Positions 41,156 to 50,327 of a stretch of 64,000 nt of DNA are shown here, piece by piece. Position numbers and translations under genes: made by a program. The first letter of the stretch is position 1. Every line of letters begins with the position of its first letter. Origin of the DNA: Candidatus Geothrix skivensis (GTDB lineage: Bacteria; Acidobacteriota; Holophagae; Holophagales; Holophagaceae); contig JADKIO010000004.1 of assembly GCA_016721195.1 (NCBI GenBank), positions 62,001 through 126,000 of the forward strand, in the 5' to 3' direction. The notes under the pieces were generated by a model, which worked only from the letters and a program-made list of their open reading frames with translations, ran no database searches and had not been told where the DNA came from.

Positions 41156-41808
41156 CACCTGCCACCTGGTACGCGGGACGCACCTCTCTGGACCTGCTGC
41201 GCGGGCCGGACTGGGCCTGGATCGGCCTGCGCTCCGGTGATGGTCTCAACCGACTCCACGGCGAACTGCTGGTGGCCCTGGACCACCTCTTCATCGAGCT
41301 GCGCTGGTCCGGCGTCCGCCGGGTGGCGCTCAGTGGCGCGGGGTGGCTGATGGGCCAGGGGCACCACTTCTGCGCCGGGGCGGATCTCCACGAGGTGGGC
41401 CTGCTCGATGCGGTCTCCGCCGAGCCCTTCGCCCGCCGGGGGCAGCGGGTCATGGCCCACCTGCTCTGGCCCGGCTGGCGCAGTCTGACGGTGGTGTCGG
41501 GCGTGGCCATGGGGGGCGGCTGCGATCTCGCCCTGCACGGCCAGGAACGCTGGGCCGTGGCCGCGGATGAAGCCGGCAAGGGCGGGCTGCGCCTGGCCCA
41601 CCCGGCGGCCAAGCACGGCATCCTCACGGGCTTCGGGGGCACGGTGCGCCTGCCAGAGCTCCTGGGACAGGACGGCGCGGATCGGCTCTTCCGGGATTTC
41701 GAGACCTGGGACGAGGCCACGGCACTGCACGCAGGGGCTATCCATAGACAGGTGGCGCCGGAAGGCGTTTCAGCCGCCGTGCAAGTCTGGCTCACTGCTC
41801 ACGGGTGA
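41152..41808 (+). CDS. Enoyl-CoA hydratase/isomerase-family protein
   Basis: A 218-residue crotonase-fold protein, shorter than typical enoyl-CoA hydratases (about 260) and truncated mainly at the C-terminus. The oxyanion-hole segments are HHFCAGADLHEV and SGVAMGGGCDLAL. The second acidic catalytic residue position is KHGILTGFGGTVRLPELLG. It may hydrate or isomerise an acyl-CoA, or have another crotonase activity. Translation is coupled to miaA. No other fatty-acid degradation gene is next to it. Confidence 0.82.
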   Translation: MTPATWYAGRTSLDLLRGPDWAWIGLRSGDGLNRLHGELLVALDHLFIELRWSGVRRVALSGAGWLMGQGHHFCAGADLHEVGLLDAVSAEPFARRGQRVMAHLLWPGWRSLTVVSGVAMGGGCDLALHGQERWAVAADEAGKGGLRLAHPAAKHGILTGFGGTVRLPELLGQDGADRLFRDFETWDEATALHAGAIHRQVAPEGVSAAVQVWLTAHG

Positions 41809-41822
41809 TGCGGGGTTCTGGA

Positions 41823-42590
41823 TCAGTGCCGACTGAGCGCTGTCAGGGCCGGGATGGCCATGGCGAGAAGGGGAAGAAGGCAGCAGCAGAGCAGGAAGAA
41901 GGGCGTCAACACGGCGCAGATGCCCCGCCAGGTTTGGGTCTTGTGCATGCGGGCCAGGCCCATGCCGATCCCGATCAGGCCTGCGAGCTGGATCAACGGA
42001 CCAAGAATGGGAATGAACCCGCCGAGCTGCAGGAAAGCATGGGCATAGCCATAGGCGCGGATGCTCTGGCTGATGCCGACGCCGGGCTTGAGCCCTCCCC
42101 ACATCCAGAGGAAGAAGTGGTTGAAGGCCCCGCCGATCACCATTCCAAGGAACGTGAACAGAGGCAAGAAGAGCAGGAGTGCGCCGAAGATCAGGGGCAT
42201 GGCCGCGGCGACGGCCCGGCCCTCGCCTTTTCCGGCCTGCTCCAGGGCCGCCAGCGCGACGCCCAGGCCCAGCAAGGAGAACACCAAGTAAAAGATCAGG
42301 AAGGCAGGGACGGAGAGCAGCAGCAGGAAGCGCCAGGGAGCTCCGAAGCCTTCGGTGACGGGCACCCGCTCGAAGAGCTCCATGGGATTGCTGAAGACCA
42401 TCCGGAACATGCCGCCCACCCGGGACCAGAAACCCGGAAAGGCCTCCAGATCCTCGAAGGGCACGGGCTGCAGGGCGGGGGTGAAGGCCGGGGCCGGGGG
42501 TGGTTCCCAGGCGGGGGGCGGGATCCGGGGCGGCTCATTCAGCTGAATGGCTGGTGGCAGTGCCTCGTTGGGGCCCGTGATCTCGCTCAT
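41823..42590 (-). CDS. YIP1-family integral membrane protein
   Basis: A 255-residue protein with a long proline-rich cytosolic N-terminus (about 1-50) and about five to six membrane helices. WSRVGGMFRMVFSNPMELFERV before the first helix is the YIP1-domain start, as in the paralogue at 19.5 kb. GGAG precedes the ATG. It is convergent with the enoyl-CoA hydratase gene and lies 29 bases after the sigma-54 activator gene on the same strand, so it may be cotranscribed with it. Role unknown. Confidence 0.75.
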   Translation of the reverse strand: MSEITGPNEALPPAIQLNEPPRIPPPAWEPPPAPAFTPALQPVPFEDLEAFPGFWSRVGGMFRMVFSNPMELFERVPVTEGFGAPWRFLLLLSVPAFLIFYLVFSLLGLGVALAALEQAGKGEGRAVAAAMPLIFGALLLFLPLFTFLGMVIGGAFNHFFLWMWGGLKPGVGISQSIRAYGYAHAFLQLGGFIPILGPLIQLAGLIGIGMGLARMHKTQTWRGICAVLTPFFLLCCCLLPLLAMAIPALTALSRH

Positions 42591-42619
42591 CTTTGCTCCA
42601 TGCAGATGGCGCTACGCTA

Positions 42620-44152
42620 TCACGCTTCCCGGAAGTCCTTGGGCCGCAGGCCCAGCTTTTCCAGTCTGGAAAGCAGGGTGGAGGGGGCCAGATTGGCCAG
42701 GGTCGCGGCCCCGTCGGTGCCGGTGATCTTGCCGCGGGTATGGCGAAGCAGGCGTTGGAGGTAGATCTGTTCCTGGGCGTCCCACGTGGGGGGCCGGGAG
42801 GCCTTCTCCGTTTGGGCAGGCAGGGCGCCGACGGGCAGGCGCAGCTCCCGCCCCGCCGAGAGGATGGCTGCCCGCTCGAGAACATTGTGCAGTTCGCGCA
42901 CGTTGCCCGGCCAGGCGTAGGCCTCCAGTTGCTCTCGGACGGACGGCGGGAGCTGGATGGGCGGGCGGCGATTTTCGCGGGCGAAGCGATCGAGGAAGCC
43001 TTCGGCCAACGCGGCGATGTCCGTGGTCCGCTCGCGCAGCGGCGGCAGATGGATGGGGAAGACGCTGAGTCGGTAGAAGAGATCCTCCCGGAAACGGCCC
43101 TCCGCCACGGCGGCCCGCAGATCCGCATGGGTGGCGGCCACCAGGCGCACGTCCACCCGGCGGGATTTCTCGCTGCCCAACGGATCGATCTCCTTCTCCT
43201 GGATGGCGCGGAGCAGCTTGGGCTGCAGGTCCAGGGGCAGGTCGCCGATCTCATCCAGGAACAGAGTGCCGCCATCGGCCAGCTCGAAGCGCCCCTTCCG
43301 CGCCGAGGCGGCGCCGCTGAAGGCGCCCTTCACGTGGCCGAAGAGCTCAGACTCGATGAGCGTGGCCGGCAGGGCGCTGCAGTTCACCTTGATGAAGGGT
43401 TTCTCGCGGCGGGGCGAGAGGTGGTGGAGCGTCTGGGCCACCTTCTCCTTGCCGGTGCCGGTTTCCCCGGTGATGAGGACGGTGGCGGCCGTGGGGGCCA
43501 CCTGTCGGAGTTGCTCCAGGATTCCGCGCATGGCCGGACTCTCGGCCCGCAGGGGCTCCTGCAGCACATCCCGGCGCTGGACCTCGCGGAAGTAGCTGAC
43601 CTCTTCGGCCAGGGTCCGCTCCCGCTCGGCGAGTCGACCCAGGTGCTCGGCCTGCTTTAACCCCAGGGCCAGCAGGGAGGCGAAGACGCCCACGTGGTGC
43701 AGGACGCTGTCCGGGTACTGGCGGCAGACCATGGCGTCCAGGGTCATGAGCCCGAAGGTCTCGCCCCGGCTCCGCAGGGGTGCCACGAGGCAGCTGTGGC
43801 CGTGGGGCATCTCCAGGAGGCCATGGAAGGTGTCCTCGCCGGGATCATCCTCCTCGAAGGTGGCCGGGCGGGACCGGGCCTTGAGGGCGTTCTGCAGGCG
43901 CAAGTTCCCCCGCACGGGGATGAAGGCCTCGGAGAACTGGGGCGTGGCCAGGGGACCAAGGGCATAGGCGACCCGGAGGCCATCGCCTTCCCGAAGGAGC
44001 ACGGTGGCGAGGTCATAAGGCACCAGCTGGCCCAGGCGGTCGAAGGCATGGGCCACCATGCGCTCGGGTTCCTCCCCCAGGGTGAGCAGGGCCCCCGCCT
44101 CCTCCACCAGGCGGGCTCCGGTCAGGGCGGCATCGAGATCAGGAATGGGCAC
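42620..44152 (-). CDS. Sigma-54-dependent transcriptional activator with GAF domain
   Basis: A 510-residue enhancer-binding protein. Domain order: N-terminal GAF sensor (about 20-168), short coiled coil (about 170-195), AAA+ domain (about 203-430) with Walker A GETGTGKE (229-236), the sigma-54 contact loop GAFSGA (276-281, Ser where most have Thr) and Walker B GGTLFLDEIGD, then a Fis-type helix-turn-helix (about 470-505). No receiver domain, so it responds to a small ligand or protein through GAF. It should open sigma-54 promoters such as the one ahead of flgB, but a link to the flagellar genes is unproven. Confidence 0.92.
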   Translation of the reverse strand: MPIPDLDAALTGARLVEEAGALLTLGEEPERMVAHAFDRLGQLVPYDLATVLLREGDGLRVAYALGPLATPQFSEAFIPVRGNLRLQNALKARSRPATFEEDDPGEDTFHGLLEMPHGHSCLVAPLRSRGETFGLMTLDAMVCRQYPDSVLHHVGVFASLLALGLKQAEHLGRLAERERTLAEEVSYFREVQRRDVLQEPLRAESPAMRGILEQLRQVAPTAATVLITGETGTGKEKVAQTLHHLSPRREKPFIKVNCSALPATLIESELFGHVKGAFSGAASARKGRFELADGGTLFLDEIGDLPLDLQPKLLRAIQEKEIDPLGSEKSRRVDVRLVAATHADLRAAVAEGRFREDLFYRLSVFPIHLPPLRERTTDIAALAEGFLDRFARENRRPPIQLPPSVREQLEAYAWPGNVRELHNVLERAAILSAGRELRLPVGALPAQTEKASRPPTWDAQEQIYLQRLLRHTRGKITGTDGAATLANLAPSTLLSRLEKLGLRPKDFREA

Positions 44153-44256
44153 GCTACCTCTGGCCTGATTCTCGGTATTCCGCGACTTGGGTCAAGGGAT
44201 AACTGATCCGATGGAACCCCCATCGGTAGGTATAATTCGAGAACGACCTTCCAAGG

Positions 44257-46794
44257 ATGCCATTGACCTCGGACGCCACCCACTTCGGTTCCTATCGGCT
44301 CCTCGCTCGCCTCGGCGAAGGCGCCATGGGCGAGGTCTGGCGGGCCCTGGACCTGCGGCTGGAGCGGGAAGTGGCCCTCAAGCTGCTGAAGGACGCCGAT
44401 GACCTGCGCCGGAAGGCACTCATCAGCGAGGCGAAACTGGCCTGCCAGCTCAACCATCCGAACATCGCGCACATCTACGATGCGGGCGAGGTGGACGGCA
44501 TCCCGTACATCGCCATGGAGTTGGTGGAGGGCCGCTCGCTTCGCGCCCTCGTCGGCCAGGCACTGGGCGCCGAAGTCATCCAGGGCCTGGCGAGGCAGGC
44601 CGCCTCGGCCCTCTCCCACGCCCACCAGAAGGGCATCGTCCACCGGGACATCAAGCCCGAGAACCTGCTGCTGACGGACGAGGGCCAGCTGAAGATCCTG
44701 GACTTCGGCATCGCCCGCAGGGGGGGGGAAGACCCGGCCCTGGGGCCCATGTCCCATCACCAGACGCTGGTGGAGCGGACGGCTCCCGGCTACAGCCAGG
44801 GCACCCCCGCCTACATGAGCCCCGAGCAGGCCAATGGCCAGGCCCTCACGGGTCAGTCCGACCAGTTCAGCCTCGGCGTGGTGCTCTACGAACTGGCCAC
44901 GGCCGTGCATCCCTTCCTGCGGGCCAGCCTGGTGGACACGCTCTACGCCGTCACCCGGGACCAGCCCCGTCCCCTGTCGGACCTGCGTCCCGACCTCCCG
45001 CGCACGCTGCAGGATGCCATCCATCGGCTGCTGGCCAAGGCCCCCAAGGACCGATTCCCGAGCCTCCAGGCCCTGGCCGCTGGGCTGGCGGACAACACCG
45101 CCACGGCCGCCGTTCCCCACCTCAGCCAGCCCGTGGCAGTGCTCAGGAAAGCCCGCTCCCGCTGGATCTATGCCACGTTCGCCACCCTTGTGGGCGCGGG
45201 GCTGCTCGGGGGCTCCTGGGCCCTCCTGCGTCCCGATGCTTCAGGCCTGGGAGAGGCGCGCCGGGCCTCGCGGGAGGATTTCACGAAGGGGCGCAGGGTG
45301 GTGGCCATCCTGCCCCTGGAGCAACTGCAGCCCGATGCGGAGCATGCCTGGCTGAGCAACAGCTTTGCCGACGCCATGGCCTTCGGGCTGGTGCGCCGGG
45401 AGGAGATGGCCGTGGTGGACCGGCTCCGGGTGGTGGAGGTCATGCATCAGCTGGGGGATACTCCGGGCCGCGCCCCGAAGGCCGTCGGCGAGCTGGGCAG
45501 GCAGCTCAAGGCCGAGGTGCTGGTGCTCGGCAGCTACCAGGTGGTGGGCGGTCAGCTGCGCCTGGGGGTGCGGGTGCTGGACGCGCTCCGGGGCGCCACC
45601 CTGCACCAGTTCCAGCTGGACCGGCCCCTGGTGGACCTCCTCAAGCTGGAAGATGAGCTGCAGCAGCGCCTGCCCCAGGAGATGGGCCTCAGCCGGGATC
45701 CCGGTGCCCTGCGCTCCCAGGCCAAGCTGCCCCGGACCCGGGAGCTCTACACCAAGGCCCTCCAGGTCATCACCGACGGCAACCAGGACTCGGTCCGGCT
45801 CGCCAATTCGCTGCTGGCCTCGGCCATCGAGCAGGAGCCCGATTATGCCCCGGCCCGGGCCGAATATGCCTGGACCATGGCGGAGCTGGGGGCCACCACC
45901 GCCCTCAGCCAGGGGCGCTACGAGGAGGCCCAGGCCCTGCTTCGGCAGGGCCGGGAGGCGGCGGAGAAGGCCATCGCGCTGGATCCCAGCGCCTCCCAGG
46001 CCTACCGGGCCTTGGCCTCCATCCTCCTCCGGACCAGCGATCTGGAGGGCTCCAGCCGGGCGGCGCTGCAGGCGGTCCGCCTGGACCCGGCGGATCACAA
46101 GGCCTACGACGTGCTGGCGGATGTCTTCGCCGGGCTGGAAGGGGAGGACAACCACCAGGCCTCCCGGCGCTATTTCGAGAAATCCCTCAGCCTCTTCCCC
46201 GAAGGCTGGCAGGCCCACCACCGCTACGGGGTGCTGCTCCAGAACGATGGGGAGCTGCCTGCCGCCCTCCAGCACGCGGAGAAGGCCATCGCCCTGCGGC
46301 CCGCCGCCGAATACGCCTATGTCACCGCGGCGGATGCGCTCATCTGGATGGGGCGGGCCCACGAAGCCGAAGGGCGTCTGCGGGCGGGACTGCGGGAGAT
46401 CCCCGGCTCCAACGTCCTGCGCAGCCTCATGGCCTACACCGCCTGGGATCGCAGGGACCGGACCACGGCGGAAAGCTACCTGAAGGAACTCGAAGGCGTG
46501 TGGCCGCCGGAACATTCGAACACGGTCCTGCTGTCCGGCCTGAAGCAGGCCCTGCTGGGCGATGGTGCCGGGGCCCGCGCCGGGTTCGACGCCTACCGCA
46601 GGAAGCTCCTGACCACCGACCTCACCTTGAGGAAGCACAACGAGCGGCGGGTGATCTCCGTGAACCTCTACTTCATGGCCCGCGTGGTGGCCAGGCTCGG
46701 CCAAGCCGCAGAAGCGAAGGGCCTGGTGGAGCTGGCCGACCGCTTCCACCAGGGCAAGCTCAAGGTGGCCAAGCAGGATCCGGCGTTTCGCTAG
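44257..46794 (+). CDS. Ser/Thr protein kinase with TolB-like and TPR domains
   Basis: An 845-residue membrane kinase. The kinase domain (about 12-275) has Gly-rich GEGAMGEV, Lys42 in VALKLL, HRD Asp131 in VHRDIKPENLLL and DFG Asp149. A membrane helix (about 303-323) puts the rest outside. There, about 345-490 resembles the TolB-like N-terminal domain found with CadC-type regulators (RRVVAILPLEQL, EVLVLGSYQVVGGQL), and about 510-840 holds TPR repeats (LFPEGWQAHHRYGVLLQNDGELPAALQHAEKAIALRP-type units). It starts at ATG 44257; a TATAAT box lies 20 bases upstream but no clear -35 box. Its stop overlaps the facing acyltransferase gene by four bases. Confidence 0.9.
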   Translation: MPLTSDATHFGSYRLLARLGEGAMGEVWRALDLRLEREVALKLLKDADDLRRKALISEAKLACQLNHPNIAHIYDAGEVDGIPYIAMELVEGRSLRALVGQALGAEVIQGLARQAASALSHAHQKGIVHRDIKPENLLLTDEGQLKILDFGIARRGGEDPALGPMSHHQTLVERTAPGYSQGTPAYMSPEQANGQALTGQSDQFSLGVVLYELATAVHPFLRASLVDTLYAVTRDQPRPLSDLRPDLPRTLQDAIHRLLAKAPKDRFPSLQALAAGLADNTATAAVPHLSQPVAVLRKARSRWIYATFATLVGAGLLGGSWALLRPDASGLGEARRASREDFTKGRRVVAILPLEQLQPDAEHAWLSNSFADAMAFGLVRREEMAVVDRLRVVEVMHQLGDTPGRAPKAVGELGRQLKAEVLVLGSYQVVGGQLRLGVRVLDALRGATLHQFQLDRPLVDLLKLEDELQQRLPQEMGLSRDPGALRSQAKLPRTRELYTKALQVITDGNQDSVRLANSLLASAIEQEPDYAPARAEYAWTMAELGATTALSQGRYEEAQALLRQGREAAEKAIALDPSASQAYRALASILLRTSDLEGSSRAALQAVRLDPADHKAYDVLADVFAGLEGEDNHQASRRYFEKSLSLFPEGWQAHHRYGVLLQNDGELPAALQHAEKAIALRPAAEYAYVTAADALIWMGRAHEAEGRLRAGLREIPGSNVLRSLMAYTAWDRRDRTTAESYLKELEGVWPPEHSNTVLLSGLKQALLGDGAGARAGFDAYRRKLLTTDLTLRKHNERRVISVNLYFMARVVARLGQAAEAKGLVELADRFHQGKLKVAKQDPAFR

Positions 46795-47537
46795 AGACTC
46801 TGGCGAGCCTCGGCCACCAGGACCTCGATGCGGCTTTGCACCTCCTTCAGGAGGGAATCACGGTCGAGGTGATCGGAGGGGCGCACGGGCGCTCCCACCC
46901 GCAGGATGTAGTTCCCGGGCTTGAACTTCAGCCCATCGGGGGGGAGGGTCTGGAACCCGCCCACGGAGGCCATGGGGACGATGGGCACGCCCGCATCCAG
47001 GGCCAGTGCAAAGCCCCCCTTCTTGAAGGGGAGCATCTGGCCCGAACGGGTGCGGGTCCCTTCCGGGAAGATCACCACACTCTTGCCGCCCCGGATCTCG
47101 AGTGCCGCAGCATGGATGCTGCGGATGGAGCGTTCCCGGTCACCGCGATCGATGAAGATCACTCCGGCGGCCCAGCAGGCCCAGCCGATGAAGGGCATGT
47201 ACTTGAGCTCCTGCTTGGCGAGGTAGACGGCGGGCACGGGCAGGGCGGCGATCAGGTAGGGCGGATCCATCAGGCTTTCGTGGTTCGACATGAAGATCAC
47301 GGGTTGCCGGCCAGTGCGGATGTCCTCGGGCATCTGCTCCCAGCCCTGCAGGGTGAAGGGGATGTGGCAGAACCATGCCATGCCTCGGGCGAACAGCGGG
47401 CCCATGGTGAAGAAGGCGCGGCGCCGCCCCAGGAAGGGAACGGCCATGAGGATCGCCATCACGGTGAGGGGTACGGTCGTAAGGGCCCAGACAGCCATCG
47501 CCATTCCGCCGACTCGGGTATCTCTCCAGTTGGCCAC
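46791..47537 (-). CDS. PlsC-like 1-acylglycerol-3-phosphate acyltransferase
   Basis: A 248-residue membrane acyltransferase that probably turns lysophosphatidate into phosphatidate. Two hydrophobic segments (about 12-35 and 48-62) come before the catalytic HX4D motif NHESLMD (His86, Asp91); block III is FPEGTRTRSG and block IV VPIVPMAS. The start is a GTG at 47537 with GGGGAGG a few bases upstream; a later in-frame ATG would cut off part of the first hydrophobic segment. It is convergent with the Ser/Thr kinase gene. With the PlsB-like protein at 18 kb it could supply the phosphatidate route. Confidence 0.85.
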   Translation of the reverse strand: MANWRDTRVGGMAMAVWALTTVPLTVMAILMAVPFLGRRRAFFTMGPLFARGMAWFCHIPFTLQGWEQMPEDIRTGRQPVIFMSNHESLMDPPYLIAALPVPAVYLAKQELKYMPFIGWACWAAGVIFIDRGDRERSIRSIHAAALEIRGGKSVVIFPEGTRTRSGQMLPFKKGGFALALDAGVPIVPMASVGGFQTLPPDGLKFKPGNYILRVGAPVRPSDHLDRDSLLKEVQSRIEVLVAEARQSL

Positions 47538-47582
47538 GCCCCCTCCCCGTGCTATCTAAGCTAGCAGTTGTGGAGGTCTCCC

Positions 47583-47801
47583 GTGGGCATCACCGAACGG
47601 ATCCTGGCTGATCATGCGGCGCGGAAGAATGGCGAGGGCATCACCTGGTTCACCGCCGGAGACATGGCGCGCCTGGGGATTCCCGAAGCCCTGTTCACCG
47701 TCATGCAGACCGTCCAGCACACCCTGCGCCTCCGGAAGGCCCATCAGGTGGTGGAGAGTCACGGCTGCACAGACCGGTGGAGCGTTCAGGACGCCCACTG
47801 A
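47583..47801 (+). CDS. Small conserved-looking protein
   Basis: A 72-residue soluble protein beginning at GTG (47583), with GGAGG six bases upstream. An in-frame ATG at 47568 would put the ribosome site inside the gene. The product is helical with a segment GITWFTAGDMARLGIPEALF and a single Cys near the C-terminus. Its stop directly abuts the stop of the facing glmS gene. I cannot name a family; the ribosome site and codon use support it being real. Confidence 0.6.
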   Translation: MGITERILADHAARKNGEGITWFTAGDMARLGIPEALFTVMQTVQHTLRLRKAHQVVESHGCTDRWSVQDAH

Positions 47802-50261
47802 TCAGTCAACGGTGATGGATTTCGAGACGTTCTTGGGCGCGTCCGGGTGGACGCCATGATCCAGCACCCGCAGCCGGTCGAGGTACTCCATCTTCAGCAC
47901 TGACATGCGGAAGGCCAGGCGCTGGAGGGTCACGGCGGCGGTGAACACGAAGAGGTTGGAATCCCCACTGAAGGGCACCTCGACGTACTTGGACCAGTAG
48001 CGGTCCTGGCCGGTGGGCCGGCCCGCGACCGCCAGGGCCAGCTCGGGCTGCTTCTCCGCGATGAGCAGGATGTCGGCGCCGCGGATCTTGTGGGTGTGGA
48101 TCTGGCTGATGGTGATGCGGATGTCGCGCTCTTCGCTGGGGCACACGAAGAGCAGGGGATAGTTGGAGAAGCGGGTCTCCACCAACTCGGGCCAGGCCTG
48201 GAGGGCCTCGATGCCGCCGGCGAAGGGGCGGCCATCGCGCTTCTGCTCGTAGACCTCCAACAGGCCCGCCAGGTCCTGGATGGAGAACAGGGTGTTCTTG
48301 CCCAGGATGGTGTTGGGGCCGTGCTTGAACTCGGCGGCGTCGTACCCCTCGGCATGGTTGAGCACCACTTCGCGGATCTTCAGGGCGCCCTCCCGGGCCA
48401 GTCCGATGAGGCCGGTGCCGAGGATGTGCAGGGAGGGCTCCAGGAAGAGTCGCTGGGCCATCTCTTCCACATCGCCGGCGGACAGGCGGAGGGTCTCGGC
48501 GATGAGCTCCTTCACCCGCTCCAGGTTGGCGGCGATCTTCCGCTCGGTGAGGGAGAAGGTGGCCGCCAGCACGTAGAGGATGGCCACCTGGTTGATGAAG
48601 CTCTTGGTGGCCGCCACGGCGATCTCGGGGCCGCAGAGGATGGGCAGGTAGAACTCGGACAGCTCCTGGGGGATGCGGCTGTTTTCGTTGTTCACCAGCG
48701 AAATCCGGCGGAGGCCGGGAACCCGGGCCCGCACATCCTGGAAGATGTCCACCAGGTCCTTGGTCTCGCCGGACTGGGTGATGCCCAGGAGGAGGTCCCG
48801 GGGCTGGAGGGCGTTCAGGTACATGGACCGGAACATGCCCGGGTTGCAGGGGAACACCGCCACGCCCGACAGGTTGTTGAAGAAGGTGGCGGCCACCAGC
48901 GAGGCATGGTGCGAGGTGCCCGAGGCCACCAGGAAGACCCGGCCACCCTCCTTCTGGGTTTCCCGGATGGCCTGCACCAGCTCCAGGAGGTGGCGGGTGA
49001 CCCGGCGGCGCTTCTTCCACACGAACAGGAGATCGAAGAGGGCGAGGGCCTCCTGGGCCCCGGGGTCCAGGCGGCCCAGGTCCGCCAGCAGCTGGCATTC
49101 GTCGGAGACGTGCTGGCCCCGGTGGGCGCGGAGGACATCCGCGTGGGGCTTCACCCGGGTGGCCAGCTCCCGGTGGACGGGATCCGCCAGTACGGCCTGG
49201 AAGGAGGCGGCCAGGGCCCCTTCGTGGGGCGCCTCGTAGAGGGCCAGCACCTTGTCCACCAGGGCCTTGCAGAGGTCCTTGCGGTCCTCGAAGGCTGCGA
49301 AGAGCCCTTCGGTTTCCGGGGCGCGGAAGTAGTACCGGAGCACCTGGTCGAGGTTGTCGGGCGTGGAGGCGATCTCCTGGTCCATGTAGTACCTGAAGGG
49401 GGGCCGGAGGCCCGTGTCCCGCACGTTGAGCTTGGACCGCTTGGGCCGGGGCACGGCGAAGGAGAAGTCCTGGCCCAGGGTGAACACCAGGTACTCCCGC
49501 TCGGTGAACCAGATCCCTTCCCCCTCGGAAAGGGGGATGAGCATGCGGGTCTTGGACAGCACCGAGGTGAGGTCGCTGGAGATCACCACGAAGTCGCCGC
49601 TCGCATCCGTGCCCAGCCCCGCGTAGAGGGAGGAGCCGGATTTCACCGCCACGATGCCCGGCACCTTGGGATCGGCGAAGGCCGCGGCATAGGAACCATC
49701 GGCCCGGGCATCGGCTTTGCGGGCGGCGTCGATGAGCAGGAAGACCCCTTCGGGGATCGCTCCCTTCAGCCCGGCCGTGGCATACGCACCGCGGCAGGCC
49801 AGCAGCGCGGGCCCGGGGTCCGCGAGGTTGGCGGCATAGGCGTCCTCGGTCAGGTGGGTGATCATCTCGCCATCGTTGTCGGAGACCACCGTGTGGCCCT
49901 GGAGGGTGAGGCTCGGCTTCAGCGCATCGGTGTTGGAGATGTTCCCGTTGTGGGCGCCCACCAGCTCCACCTTGCAGCGCACGTGATGGGGCTGGCTGTT
50001 CACGTCGGTCACGGCGCCGTAGGTGGCCCAGCGGACCTGGCCGATGAAGCGCTGGCCCGGTTCATGGTCGATGCCCAGCTCGGGCACCACCCGGCTCGGG
50101 GCCCCCACCTTCTTCAGCAGTTTGATGGCGCCACCCTCACCGATGAAGGCGGCGCCCGTGGAGTCGTAGCCGCGGTACTCGAGCCGCTTCAGCAGCTCGC
50201 CGGCCTCCCTTCCCATGACGGGAACCACGGAGGCATAGCAGAGCGACACGATTCCACACAC
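47802..50261 (-). CDS. glmS: Glutamine-fructose-6-phosphate aminotransferase, long form
   Basis: Makes glucosamine-6-phosphate from fructose-6-phosphate and glutamine, the entry to peptidoglycan and LPS sugars. The start is GTG at 50261, with AGGAGGA eight bases upstream, giving the nucleophile Cys2 in CGIVSL. Class II amidotransferase motifs GQVRWATYG and GAHNGNISN are kept, as are two SIS domains with SGTSHH, TQSGETKD and the C-terminal AAEFKHGP. It is 819 residues against about 610 usually: near residues 285-400, between YYMDQEIASTP and the first SIS domain, there is an added Ala/Leu/Glu-rich helical segment of about 110 residues, and the N-terminal domain is also longer. Confidence 0.88.
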   Translation of the reverse strand: MCGIVSLCYASVVPVMGREAGELLKRLEYRGYDSTGAAFIGEGGAIKLLKKVGAPSRVVPELGIDHEPGQRFIGQVRWATYGAVTDVNSQPHHVRCKVELVGAHNGNISNTDALKPSLTLQGHTVVSDNDGEMITHLTEDAYAANLADPGPALLACRGAYATAGLKGAIPEGVFLLIDAARKADARADGSYAAAFADPKVPGIVAVKSGSSLYAGLGTDASGDFVVISSDLTSVLSKTRMLIPLSEGEGIWFTEREYLVFTLGQDFSFAVPRPKRSKLNVRDTGLRPPFRYYMDQEIASTPDNLDQVLRYYFRAPETEGLFAAFEDRKDLCKALVDKVLALYEAPHEGALAASFQAVLADPVHRELATRVKPHADVLRAHRGQHVSDECQLLADLGRLDPGAQEALALFDLLFVWKKRRRVTRHLLELVQAIRETQKEGGRVFLVASGTSHHASLVAATFFNNLSGVAVFPCNPGMFRSMYLNALQPRDLLLGITQSGETKDLVDIFQDVRARVPGLRRISLVNNENSRIPQELSEFYLPILCGPEIAVAATKSFINQVAILYVLAATFSLTERKIAANLERVKELIAETLRLSAGDVEEMAQRLFLEPSLHILGTGLIGLAREGALKIREVVLNHAEGYDAAEFKHGPNTILGKNTLFSIQDLAGLLEVYEQKRDGRPFAGGIEALQAWPELVETRFSNYPLLFVCPSEERDIRITISQIHTHKIRGADILLIAEKQPELALAVAGRPTGQDRYWSKYVEVPFSGDSNLFVFTAAVTLQRLAFRMSVLKMEYLDRLRVLDHGVHPDAPKNVSKSITVD

Positions 50262-50327
50262 AGTTCCATCCTCCTGGGGCCGCCCGGTCGGCGGACGCCG
50301 ACCTCCATCCTGGGACGGATGGGTCGA

